Source of the DNA: Mycobacterium parascrofulaceum ATCC BAA-614
GTDB taxonomy: Bacteria > Actinomycetota > Actinomycetes > Mycobacteriales > Mycobacteriaceae
Assembly (NCBI RefSeq): GCF_000164135.1
Contig: NZ_GG770553.1
Location: 140,113 to 189,337, forward strand
Length of the DNA stretch: 49,225 nt
Direction: 5' to 3'
The translations under genes and the position numbers were made by a program. This document shows positions 26,653 through 34,095 of this stretch, piece after piece (the first letter of the stretch is position 1; each line of letters begins with the position of its first letter). Below the pieces are notes generated by a model that made no database searches, was not told the origin of the DNA, and was given only the letters and a program-made list of their open reading frames with translations.

Positions 26653-27300
26653 ATGGTGGCAATGAAGGTATGGCCTTCAACCCGCGCGACGATGATCGGC
26701 GACGTCGTGGGTTCCCGGCGGGCCCGCGACCGAGCCGCCCTGCACCGGCGCGTCGCCACCGCCGTCGGCCAGGTCGCCGCCGGAGCGATCGACCCACCCG
26801 CCTTCACCGTCGGCGATGAGTTCCAGGGCAGCTATCCCACTCTCGGTGGTGCCATCGATGCCGCGTTGACCGTGCGCCTGCTCCTTGCGCCCGACATCGA
26901 CGTCCGATTCGGGCTCGGGTGGGGCGCGGTCACCGTCCTCGATGCCGACGCGCGAATCCAGGACGGGCCCGGCTGGTGGACCGCCCGGGAAGCCATCCAG
27001 CAGACGGCGGAGACCCAACGGCAGCCCGGCTTCAAGCTGGTGCGCACGACATTTCGGGCGGCGGGCGAGACACGCCCCGACGTCGCCGCGGTCAACGCCG
27101 CGCTGATGTGTCGGGACCATCTGCTTGGATCGCTCGATGAGAGGTCGTTGCGGATCGCGAGGGGGCTGATGACCGGCCGGACCAAAAAGGAGCTCGCCGC
27201 CGCCGAGGGCATCAGTCCGTCGGCGGTGTCGCAGCGCGCGAGCCGCGATGGTTTGGATCTGATTGTCCTTGCCAGCCAATACCTTCGGGGGCTGCCGTGA
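26653..27300 (+). CDS. SatD-family protein with C-terminal HTH
   Basis: A 215-residue protein of the SatD family. The N-terminal two-thirds carries the family signature IGDVVGSR (15-22) and VGDEFQG (about 53-59), then FGLGWGAVTVLD. The C-terminal ~45 residues form a helix-turn-helix of sigma-region-4/LuxR type (TKKELAAAEGISPSAVSQRAS). The GDEFQ segment superficially resembles nucleotide-cyclase strands, but no enzymatic activity is known. ATG 26653 is preferred over 26662 because it falls 6 nt after TATAAT. Its stop overlaps the membrane-protein gene by four bases (GTGA), forming a two-gene unit. Named for a streptococcal acid-tolerance operon gene; function unknown. Confidence 0.78.
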   Translation: MVAMKVWPSTRATMIGDVVGSRRARDRAALHRRVATAVGQVAAGAIDPPAFTVGDEFQGSYPTLGGAIDAALTVRLLLAPDIDVRFGLGWGAVTVLDADARIQDGPGWWTAREAIQQTAETQRQPGFKLVRTTFRAAGETRPDVAAVNAALMCRDHLLGSLDERSLRIARGLMTGRTKKELAAAEGISPSAVSQRASRDGLDLIVLASQYLRGLP

Positions 27301-28037
27301 GCGTCATCGCCGTCCTGCTCACCGCCCTCGGCATTGCCGATCTGAGTCGGCGGGCCGTGCGCGCGGTGTGGGTGCCACTGGTCGTCGGGCCCGTCGTGGT
27401 GGCGGCGCTCTCGGGGCTGGGCGCTTTGTGGCATGCCGGTGACATCCCGCTGCTGGTGCTCGCGACCGCCTCGGTCGTGGCATGGGAGTGGTTGTGCGCG
27501 CGCAGCGAACGCAGCGGCGGCCAGCAAGCCGCGCCGCTGGCGCTGTTCGCCGCGGCGCTGGCCCTGTTGACGTTGATGTCCGGATGGTCGTCGCCGGTCA
27601 ATGGCGCCATCGCGCGGTGGATCGGCTGGGCGCACTTGCCGCTCGGCCACGTCACGCCCGATCGGCTGCTCATGATCGTCGGCGTCGTGCTGGTGCAATT
27701 CGCGACCGCGAACCAGTTGGTCCGCCTGGTGCTCGGCTCGGTCGGAGCGGTACGCCCGGCGGGTGAACCGCAGCCGTCGGACCGGCTCAAGGGCGGCCGC
27801 CTGCTGGGGCCGCTGGAACGCCTGCTGATCCTGAGCCTGGGCGCCGGCGGACAAGTGGCCGCGGCCAGCGCCGTCGTCGCCGCCAAGGGCATCATCCGCT
27901 TCCCCGAGTTGAGCGCCCAAAAAGCCCGCAATGGGGACGTCGGCATCGACGAGGTGACCGAGTACTTTCTGGTGGGCAGCTTCACGAGTTGGCTGCTCGC
28001 GCTTGGCGGAATCGCGCTGGTGCTGTCAGCCCGGTGA
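27297..28037 (+). CDS. Polytopic membrane protein, DUF3307-like, SatD partner
   Basis: A 246-residue membrane protein with about six hydrophobic segments (for example VPLVVGPVVVAALSGLGALW, LLVLATASVVAWEWL, PLALFAAALALLTLM, LLMIVGVVLVQFA). The conserved region lies in the C-terminal half: DRLKGGRLLGPLERLLIL, then AAKGIIRFPEL and VTEYFLVGSFTSWLLALG. This is the pattern of DUF3307-type proteins that I recall being encoded next to SatD. GTG start overlaps the satD-like stop (GTGA), so the two are translationally coupled. Function unknown; a membrane sensor/effector with the HTH-bearing SatD protein is inference. Confidence 0.75.
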   Translation: MSVIAVLLTALGIADLSRRAVRAVWVPLVVGPVVVAALSGLGALWHAGDIPLLVLATASVVAWEWLCARSERSGGQQAAPLALFAAALALLTLMSGWSSPVNGAIARWIGWAHLPLGHVTPDRLLMIVGVVLVQFATANQLVRLVLGSVGAVRPAGEPQPSDRLKGGRLLGPLERLLILSLGAGGQVAAASAVVAAKGIIRFPELSAQKARNGDVGIDEVTEYFLVGSFTSWLLALGGIALVLSAR

Positions 28038-28056
28038 CGGCGGGCAGACTGTGGGG

Positions 28057-28533
28057 ATGGCATCCGCACCGGTGGCCCGGCAGCTGCTTCGGGCCAAAGA
28101 CCTCGTTGACGCGCGTTACTACGAACCGCTTTTCGTCGCCGACCTGGCTGCGGCCGCAGGCCTGTCTCCGGCGCACTTCAGTCGGCTCTTCAAGCAGACG
28201 TTCGGCGAGTCGCCCCACCAGTACCTGCTGACGCGGCGGCTGGAACGAGCCGCCGCGTTGCTAAGCGCGACCGACTGGACGGTGGCCGCCGTGTGCATCG
28301 CTGTGGGTTGGGACAGCGTCGGCTCGTTCACCACGAGCTTTCGCCGCATATTCGGCGTGACGCCACAGAACTATCGGGCGAAGTTCCCACCCGCCGAGCG
28401 TCATGTGCGAATTCCGCGCTGCGTCGCGCTGGGCTACGGGCGCCCGCAAAACCGCACGTTTCGAGAAGACGACGAGCCCGCGTCGGCCGTAGCGTCAACG
28501 CAACGCGACGAAGTCAGGAGAACCGATGATTAA
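28057..28533 (+). CDS. AraC-type transcriptional regulator (DNA-binding domain only)
   Basis: A 158-residue protein made almost wholly of the AraC/XylS double helix-turn-helix. The first HTH is LFVADLAAAAGLSPAHFSRLFKQTFGESPHQYL and the second WTVAAVCIAVGWDSVGSFTTSFRRIFGVTPQNYR. There is no ligand-binding N-terminal domain, and a charged tail of about 45 residues follows. ATG 28057 lies 19 bp after the DUF3307-like gene. Its 3' end overlaps the VOC gene by 8 nt, so regulator and VOC enzyme are co-transcribed; this pairing recurs widely in actinobacteria. Binding target unknown. Confidence 0.87.
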   Translation: MASAPVARQLLRAKDLVDARYYEPLFVADLAAAAGLSPAHFSRLFKQTFGESPHQYLLTRRLERAAALLSATDWTVAAVCIAVGWDSVGSFTTSFRRIFGVTPQNYRAKFPPAERHVRIPRCVALGYGRPQNRTFREDDEPASAVASTQRDEVRRTDD

Positions 28534-28957
28534 GATTGCCAACGCGCAGTTCTGGGTGCACGACCAAGACGCGGCGCTGCAGTTCTACACCAAGACGCTC
28601 GGCTGGGAAGTCCGGGCAGACGTGACGATGGAGGCATGGAACTTCCGGTGGCTATGCGTCGGGCCCGTCGAGCGGGACGACGTCGGGCTGGTGCTGATGC
28701 CCGTTCCAGGGCCGCCGATGCTCGACGCTGCGGCCAGCGCCCAACTGGCCGAGCTGGTGGCCAAAGGAGCCGGTGGCACCTTGTTCCTGGAGACCGACGA
28801 TTGCCAAGCCGCCTACGACGAATTGTCTGCTCGCGGCGTCACATTCACCGACCCGCCCACGCCGCAGGCCTACGGTATCGACACTTCCTTCCGCGACCCA
28901 TCCGGCAACAACATTCGGCTCACCGAAGTGCTCGAGTTCGATCCGGCACGCGGCTGA
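28526..28957 (+). CDS. VOC/glyoxalase-family protein
   Basis: A 143-residue vicinal-oxygen-chelate protein. It has the usual two beta-alpha-beta-beta-beta halves: IANAQFWVHDQDAALQFYTKTLGWEVRAD at the start and TDDCQAAYDELSARGVTF, then TSFRDPSGNNIRLTE at the end. The glutamate of LTEVLEF is the expected last metal ligand. ATG 28526 has CAGGAG upstream and overlaps the AraC-type gene. Reaction unknown; members include isomerases, dioxygenases and resistance proteins. Confidence 0.85.
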   Translation: MIKIANAQFWVHDQDAALQFYTKTLGWEVRADVTMEAWNFRWLCVGPVERDDVGLVLMPVPGPPMLDAAASAQLAELVAKGAGGTLFLETDDCQAAYDELSARGVTFTDPPTPQAYGIDTSFRDPSGNNIRLTEVLEFDPARG

Positions 28958-28973
28958 TTCACTCGCCCGCGCC

Positions 28974-29035
28974 GCCGAGCGTGCGCTGGGGTACGCGACT
29001 TACGGCGTGTCGGCGTGCGGACAGGCACGCTCGGC
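28974..29035. repeat. Inverted repeat between convergent genes (possible terminator)
   Basis: Perfect 11-bp arms GCCGAGCGTGC (28974-28984) and GCACGCTCGGC (29025-29035) enclose 40 bp between the VOC stop (28957) and the fadA6 stop (29047). A long GC-rich hairpin between convergent genes suggests bidirectional termination; no U-tract. Confidence 0.5.
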
Positions 29036-29046
29036 CGGAACGGGGA

Positions 29047-30207
29047 TTACAGCCGCTCGATGATGGTGACGTTGGCGGTGCCGCCGCCCTCGCACATCGT
29101 CTGTAGGCCGTAGCGGCCGCCGACGCGCTCGAGTTCGTTGAGCATGGTGGCGAACAGCTTCGCTCCGGTGGCGCCCAGCGGATGCCCGAGCGCGATCGCG
29201 CCGCCGTTCGGGTTCACCTTCTCCGGGTCGGCCTTGATCTCCTTGAGCCAGGCCATCACCACCGGGGCGAACGCCTCGTTGATCTCGACGGTGTCGATGT
29301 CGTCGATCGACAGGCCGGCCTTGTCCAGCGCGTAGCGCGTGGCCGGAATGGGGCCGGTCAGCATGAACACCGGGTCGGCCGCGCGGGCACTGATGTGGTG
29401 GATGCGCGCCCGCGGCGTCAGCTTGTGGTCCTTGACCGCCTGCTCCGAGGCGAGCAGCACCGCGCTCGCGCCGTCGGAGATCTGGCTGGCCATCGCCGCC
29501 GTCAACCGGCCGCCCTCGACGAGCGTCTTCAGCCCGGCCATCTTCTCCAGTGACGACTCACGCGGCCCCTCGTCGACCCGGAACGGCCCGGATTCCGTTT
29601 CGACGGTGAGGATTTCGTTGTCGAAGTGACCGCCGCGGATCGCGGCGAACGCGCGCTCGTGGCTGGCCAGCGCGTACCGCTCCATCTCCTCGCGCGACAG
29701 GTTCCACTTCTCGGCGATCAGCTCCGAGCCGCGGAACTGGGAGATCTCCTGGTCGCCGTACCGGTGCAGCCACTGCTTGGACTCGTTGGTCGGCGAGGTG
29801 AACCCGAACTGCTCGCCGACGGTCATCGCCGACGAGATCGGGATCTGGCTCATGTTCTGCACGCCGCCGGCCACGATGAGGTCCGCGGTACCGGCCATGA
29901 TCGCCTGGGCCCCAAACGAAATCGCCTGCTGGCTGGACCCGCATTGCCGGTCCACGGTGACGCCGGGGACCTCCTCGGGGTAGCCCGCGGCGAGCCACGA
30001 CAGCCGGGCGATGTTGCCCGCCTGGCCCCCGATGGCGTCGACACAGCCGGCGATCACGTCGTCGACGGCGGCGGGGTCGACGTCGACCCGGTCGAGCAAT
30101 CCGCGCCACGCAAAGGCACCGAGGTCGACGGGATGCACCCCGGCCAGCGATCCGTTGCGCTTGCCCACCGCAGTACGCACAGCGTCGATGACGTACGCCT
30201 CAGCCAT
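29047..30207 (-). CDS. fadA6: Ring C/D pathway thiolase
   Basis: FadA6 is the thiolase at the end of the HIP pathway, acting on the methyl-oxo-octanedioyl-CoA-type product after ring opening. Starting at ATG 30207, preceded by GAGGAGGAG, it has 386 residues, exactly the M. tuberculosis length. The nucleophile is C89 in DRQCGSS, the histidine motif is GHPLGATGA and the C-terminal cysteine is in TMCEGGGTANV. An in-frame start at 30288 would overlap kstR2 and is rejected. It follows kstR2 by 55 bp on the same strand and is probably in the same transcript. Confidence 0.95.
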   Translation of the reverse strand: MAEAYVIDAVRTAVGKRNGSLAGVHPVDLGAFAWRGLLDRVDVDPAAVDDVIAGCVDAIGGQAGNIARLSWLAAGYPEEVPGVTVDRQCGSSQQAISFGAQAIMAGTADLIVAGGVQNMSQIPISSAMTVGEQFGFTSPTNESKQWLHRYGDQEISQFRGSELIAEKWNLSREEMERYALASHERAFAAIRGGHFDNEILTVETESGPFRVDEGPRESSLEKMAGLKTLVEGGRLTAAMASQISDGASAVLLASEQAVKDHKLTPRARIHHISARAADPVFMLTGPIPATRYALDKAGLSIDDIDTVEINEAFAPVVMAWLKEIKADPEKVNPNGGAIALGHPLGATGAKLFATMLNELERVGGRYGLQTMCEGGGTANVTIIERL

Positions 30208-30262
30208 TGTGTCGCTCCTCCTCATCGCTTCGCTTTGCATCGTCGCCGACACGAGCCATTTG

Positions 30263-30865
30263 TCAGACTCCTTCTTTGGTAATCCCACCGAGAACGATGG
30301 CGAGGTATTGCTGACCCACCTGTTGTGCGGTCAGGGGTCCGCCGGGTTGATACCAGCGCACCGACACCCACGTGGTGTCACGAATGAAACGGTAGACGAG
30401 GTCGACGTTGAGGTCGGGCTGGAAGTAGCCCTCGTCGATGCCCTGGTTGATCACCTCGACCCACATCTTGCGCTGCTGGCGATTCATGTCCTCGATATAG
30501 GAGAACCGTGGCTGCGACAACAGCCGTTGGGCTTCGTCCTGATAGATGACGACCTGCGCGTGCCGATGCTCGATCGCCTCGAACGACGCCATGAAAAGCC
30601 CTTTGAGCCGCTCCAGCGGGTTGGCCTCGCTGTCGACGATCTCGCGGTAGCGGGCGAACAACCAGTCCAGGAAGCTGCGCAGCAGCTCGTCGACCATCTC
30701 CTCCTTGGAGGAGAAGTGGTGATAGAGGCTGCCGGACAGGATGCCGGCGCTGTCCGCGATGTCGCGCACGGTGGTGGCGCGCAATCCGCGCTCGGCGAAC
30801 ATGGTCGCCGCGAGCTCCAACAACTCGTCGCGGCGGCTGTTCGCCTGACCGGCCACTCGCTCCAC
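30263..30865 (-). CDS. kstR2: TetR-family repressor of ring C/D catabolism
   Basis: KstR2 represses the genes for C/D-ring (HIP) degradation and is released by HIP-CoA. The 200-residue protein, identical in length to Rv3557c, has the TetR N-terminal helix-turn-helix (TTVRDIADSAGILSGSLYHHFSSKEEMVDELL, about 31-62) and a helical ligand-binding C-terminus. GTG 30865 is supported by a TATCCT hexamer exactly 6 nt upstream (30877-30872). A KstR2 box at 30881-30894 indicates autoregulation. The last gene of the large accessory cluster ends only 50 bp upstream on the same strand. Confidence 0.95.
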   Translation of the reverse strand: MERVAGQANSRRDELLELAATMFAERGLRATTVRDIADSAGILSGSLYHHFSSKEEMVDELLRSFLDWLFARYREIVDSEANPLERLKGLFMASFEAIEHRHAQVVIYQDEAQRLLSQPRFSYIEDMNRQQRKMWVEVINQGIDEGYFQPDLNVDLVYRFIRDTTWVSVRWYQPGGPLTAQQVGQQYLAIVLGGITKEGV

Positions 30866-30871
30866 CCGGAC

Positions 30872-30877
30872 AGGATA
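30872..30877 (-). promoter_or_regulatory. Predicted -10 element for leaderless kstR2
   Basis: TATCCT on the minus strand, six bases, then GTG 30865. No ribosome-binding site is visible between, consistent with a leaderless mRNA. Confidence 0.55.
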
Positions 30878-30880
30878 TCA

Positions 30881-30894
30881 ACCAAGCGCTTGCT
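30881..30894. promoter_or_regulatory. KstR2 operator (autoregulatory)
   Basis: ACCAAGCGCTTGCT satisfies AnCAAGnnCTTGnT and lies immediately upstream of the kstR2 -10 hexamer and 22 bp from the end of the GTPase gene. Confidence 0.87.
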
Positions 30895-30915
30895 TGGCCA
30901 GCGGGCGTGCCGTTG

Positions 30916-32079
30916 CTACAGGACGCCGTGGCCCGCGGTCACCCAGCGCAGCGGATCGACGCAACGGAACGGCGCGATGCCCCTGGGGTTGAGCCGGTTG
31001 CCCACCGGCGGCTGCCCCAACGCCGACACGACGAAGTAACGGTGGTTCAGCCTGATCCCATTGGAGGGGTTTTCGACCGCCGCCACGATGGAAGCACCGT
31101 GCAGCCGCAACAGTAGGCTGCGGACCTCCTCATGCAGCAGCTGCCCGTCGATCTCGTCGTAGTGTCGCGTCGAGGAACTGTCCCGCATGAACGCCGCCCC
31201 CGAATTGGACATCACGTGACTCCAGGTGGAGCCCTCGACTTCGTTGAGCGCACGCAAGACGTCGAACTTCGACATGACCACCGCAAGGCGGGGCCGCCCG
31301 GGGCCCACGGCAAGCAGCAGGTTGGTCAGCACCGATCGCGGATCGACGCCACTCCACGACTGCGGGGGAACCAGGTCGTGCAACTGGTCGCGGATCACCT
31401 GCACGCGTAGCGGATCGAACATGAACAGAACCGCATCGGCGTTGGTGAAGAACCGAAAATGGGGCGCGTCGAGGTTGCCGGACTCCAGGTCTTCCCCGGC
31501 GACATCGCGCAACACCACGTAACGACGCACGCCCTGCCAGGCTCCGATGCTGAACACCAGCGGCTCCCGTTGATGGGAGGCCTCCGTGTGCGAGGCCGGC
31601 GTGGGCGGAATGAGGCCGCGCTGCACATAAAGCGGCCTTTCGTAGTTGTGCGCGTAGGCGGACGCGGTGGCCGGTGTCGCCGGCTCCATCGACACCCCGA
31701 GCCGTTCGCAGAGGACTTCGAGTTGCTTGACCAGAACGGCCATATACAGACTCTTGCCGGTGGCCCGGGCGCCGGCCATCGCCAGGCAGATCGCATGCCC
31801 GTGGCGCCATCCCGTCGGCAACGTGAAGTGGCACACCGGGCAGATCTCCACGACCGGGGCGTTCAGTGCTTGGCAGGCGTCGCCGGCGGACTGCAGGGGG
31901 CCTCGGTAGCGTGGCGGGCGGTTGACGACATGGATGGGGCCGCAATGCGTCTCCACGCCGGCATACGCCGACGCGACGGGGTCCCGGTAATACCTCATAT
32001 TGGCCAGCTCCGGCGCAACCGTCCATGCGTAGGCGTTGTCGTCGAGAACGGAGAAGCATCGGGGGCACTTGGTCGGCAT
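30916..32079 (-). CDS. Zinc-ribbon GTPase of tubulin-like cluster
   Basis: A 387-residue protein with a split zinc ribbon (C5-x2-C8 and C80-x2-C83) followed by a Ras-like GTPase domain. The P-loop is GARATGKS (103-110), the switch II/G3 motif is DVAGED (D192-G195), and G4 is SKFD (270-273, in place of N/TKxD). Strands VLFMFDPL and RLAVVMS fit between them. It resembles the 'double-GTPase/DO-GTPase' type found beside GAP1-like and vWA proteins. It is the last gene of the ten-gene minus-strand cluster, 7 nt after the vWA gene. A soluble regulatory GTPase for the tubulin-like protein is inferred; partners are unknown. Confidence 0.75.
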   Translation of the reverse strand: MPTKCPRCFSVLDDNAYAWTVAPELANMRYYRDPVASAYAGVETHCGPIHVVNRPPRYRGPLQSAGDACQALNAPVVEICPVCHFTLPTGWRHGHAICLAMAGARATGKSLYMAVLVKQLEVLCERLGVSMEPATPATASAYAHNYERPLYVQRGLIPPTPASHTEASHQREPLVFSIGAWQGVRRYVVLRDVAGEDLESGNLDAPHFRFFTNADAVLFMFDPLRVQVIRDQLHDLVPPQSWSGVDPRSVLTNLLLAVGPGRPRLAVVMSKFDVLRALNEVEGSTWSHVMSNSGAAFMRDSSSTRHYDEIDGQLLHEEVRSLLLRLHGASIVAAVENPSNGIRLNHRYFVVSALGQPPVGNRLNPRGIAPFRCVDPLRWVTAGHGVL

Positions 32080-32086
32080 GGCTCAC

Positions 32087-33001
32087 TCAGCTCAGGATCG
32101 GGAGCAATGCGTTGGCGATGTCCTCGACCAACGCGGGTTTCGTGGACAGATGCTGTTCGGCGGTGCCGCCCGGCGGCGGCGTCGTCAGTAGCGGGGTTAC
32201 CGCCCGCAACCTCTCGTCGGCCGAGATGCACAGCGTGGGAAACGGAACGGACGAATCGGCGAAATCGCTTACCCAGAACGTGTGTTCGGCCTCGGGAAGC
32301 ACCGACCAGCGGGCGCCGGCGCACCATCGCGCGGAAGCGCGAGACACCGCGCCGGCGAGTTCGGCCGGCGGCGCGTGGACCGGCGTGCCGGACTCGCCGA
32401 CCAGGATCGCGGTGCACTCGCGGATGCCGGCGACGTCGGCGACCCCGACGAGTAAATCGACCGCGGCGCCGACACTTCCGTCCATGAAGGCGCTCCGCAT
32501 CGAGGCGGAGGTATCTACTCCGATGCACAACGAGCCGCTTTCCGAGTGCGGCCCGGCCCCGGCGCCGCGCCGCGCAGCGGTGCGGGCCATGCTGGCCAAC
32601 GGGCTCAGCGGGATGTCCGCCGCCGTACGCACGGATACCTCCACGCGGTCGCCGTGCGGGTTCAGCGCGGCAAGTTCCGTCGCGCCGCGACCGGAGACAT
32701 TTACGGAGTCGAAGCCCACTTGCACCGGGTCGAGCTCCTTGGGCGAATCCAGTCCGACCGAAAGGTGCACGACGGTGTCGTGGCCGAACGTCGATGCCCC
32801 CACCGGTTCGACGCCTACCGTCAATTCCGACGCGATCCGGGGGACGATCGCCAGGTGCGGGTTGATGCGGATGACTCTGTGCCCTTCGGCGGCGTTGACA
32901 TACAGGGAAGCTCCGGCGACCGACCCCGCGATCGAGATCGACACCGTCTCATTGGGGATTTCGACGCTGGGTGTCCGGGATCCCAGTAGGTAAATCGGCA
33001 T
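32087..33001 (-). CDS. Cytoplasmic vWA-domain protein
   Basis: A 304-residue protein with no signal peptide. The first ~145 residues are beta-rich (immunoglobulin-like strands), and the rest resembles a von Willebrand A domain. The MIDAS start D163-TSAS167 sits in LCIGVDTSASM, and a WVSDFADSS strand follows near residue 250. This points to metal-dependent protein binding. ATG 33001 overlaps the stop of the GAP1-like gene by one base (TGATG), so the longer reading frame is rejected. vWA proteins accompany GTPases and FtsZ-like proteins in predicted membrane-remodelling and conflict systems. Confidence 0.75.
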   Translation of the reverse strand: MPIYLLGSRTPSVEIPNETVSISIAGSVAGASLYVNAAEGHRVIRINPHLAIVPRIASELTVGVEPVGASTFGHDTVVHLSVGLDSPKELDPVQVGFDSVNVSGRGATELAALNPHGDRVEVSVRTAADIPLSPLASMARTAARRGAGAGPHSESGSLCIGVDTSASMRSAFMDGSVGAAVDLLVGVADVAGIRECTAILVGESGTPVHAPPAELAGAVSRASARWCAGARWSVLPEAEHTFWVSDFADSSVPFPTLCISADERLRAVTPLLTTPPPGGTAEQHLSTKPALVEDIANALLPILS

Positions 33002-34095
33002 CAAGACCTCCATAGCGGTGCCGCGGAAGCGGGGTGCCCGTAGTCGCCGATGACCGACTCGGCCTCGGGCACAGCGTCTTTCCCCCAATATCGTTGTGAC
33101 ACCGACAGCGCCATCGGTAACGCGGGCGGTAATCCGACGTCTCCGCTGTCGGCGGAGATTTCGTCGATGTCCGTCAGAAGTTCCAGTACCCAAGCCGAGT
33201 TCAGGAAGGCCACCTGCGCCATCGCCGACCAGGCGGTGACCTCGATCTCCTGACCGCGCGCCGTACGGTGATTCTCGCCGTGGAACTCGCCCACCGAAAG
33301 CTTCTCAGCTTCGTCGATCACCAGCGCGCCGCGCGGAACGTCGGCGAGGTCGGCCAGATCGGTGCGGGGTACCCCGACGAGGTGGTGGTTGAGCCGTGGC
33401 CAACGTTTGACGTCGGAACTGCGGTCGAACGTGGAGAAACTGAGCCGTCGGGCCGTGCCCGGGGACATCAGGAAGCTCACCACGCCGATCCATTGCGCTG
33501 CGGCGTCGGGGGAGTCGACGCCCAACACGACGGCAGGCCCTCCCGTCATAGCCGCCGCAACCGCATCCAACAGTCCGCATAGCGTGTTGAGCCGCCAAGT
33601 CTCGGTATCGCAGGCGAATTCGACCACGCCTTCCGGTGTGACCGCGCCACCGGCGTCCGGCTCGCGCGCGGGCAGCGTCGCGGCCGACACCGCGCGAGCG
33701 CCATAGGGTGTGAGCCATCCCGCGGATCTCCACAACTCGATGGGCCGGCTCGGACGCTCGGATTGCGAGGCATCGCGGTCGAGCAGCACGTGCGCGAAGA
33801 CATTGCCCGGCCGGCCCATGCTGTCGAGTCCAGCGGGTGCGGTGTGCCAGTACGCGGCCCGGTCATCGTCGATTCGGCGATAGCTGAGCCTGCGTGGCAC
33901 GGATTTCAACTGAGTCGGTGTCGGATATGAAGGTAGTCGGTCGATCGAATAGTTCACGGCGATGTGGATGCCGGACACCAGCGTGCGTGCCTCGTCAGGG
34001 GTGATGCCCCCGGCGGTCTGCTTTACCTGCCAACCACCGAAGGCGCCGAACGCATCGAATGACGTGTAGCTCAATTGGCCGTACCGCGGGGTCAT
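33001..34095 (-). CDS. GAP1-like GTPase-associated protein
   Basis: A 364-residue soluble protein that fits the N-terminal part of 'GTPase-associated protein 1' (GAP1-N2/M). It begins RYGQLSYTSFDAFGAFGGWQVKQT, with GGITPDEA next. A charged DSMGRPGNVFAHVLL motif (residues 91-105) is the clearest signature, followed by an alpha/beta region ending with alternating hydrophobic helices. The longer open frame upstream is rejected because the ATG at 34095 overlaps the stop of the preceding gene as ATGA. The family is known from GTPase-centred gene clusters; molecular activity is not established. The family assignment rests on recalled motif pattern. Confidence 0.6.
   Translation of the reverse strand: MTPRYGQLSYTSFDAFGAFGGWQVKQTAGGITPDEARTLVSGIHIAVNYSIDRLPSYPTPTQLKSVPRRLSYRRIDDDRAAYWHTAPAGLDSMGRPGNVFAHVLLDRDASQSERPSRPIELWRSAGWLTPYGARAVSAATLPAREPDAGGAVTPEGVVEFACDTETWRLNTLCGLLDAVAAAMTGGPAVVLGVDSPDAAAQWIGVVSFLMSPGTARRLSFSTFDRSSDVKRWPRLNHHLVGVPRTDLADLADVPRGALVIDEAEKLSVGEFHGENHRTARGQEIEVTAWSAMAQVAFLNSAWVLELLTDIDEISADSGDVGLPPALPMALSVSQRYWGKDAVPEAESVIGDYGHPASAAPLWRS

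Noticed and set aside
30895..30915. Possible insertion boundary or target duplication of the 16-kb cluster
   Set aside because: Comparing 30895-30915 with 47133-47212 gave only a trivial 6-bp match; no transposase, integrase, tRNA or inverted terminal repeats were found at either end.
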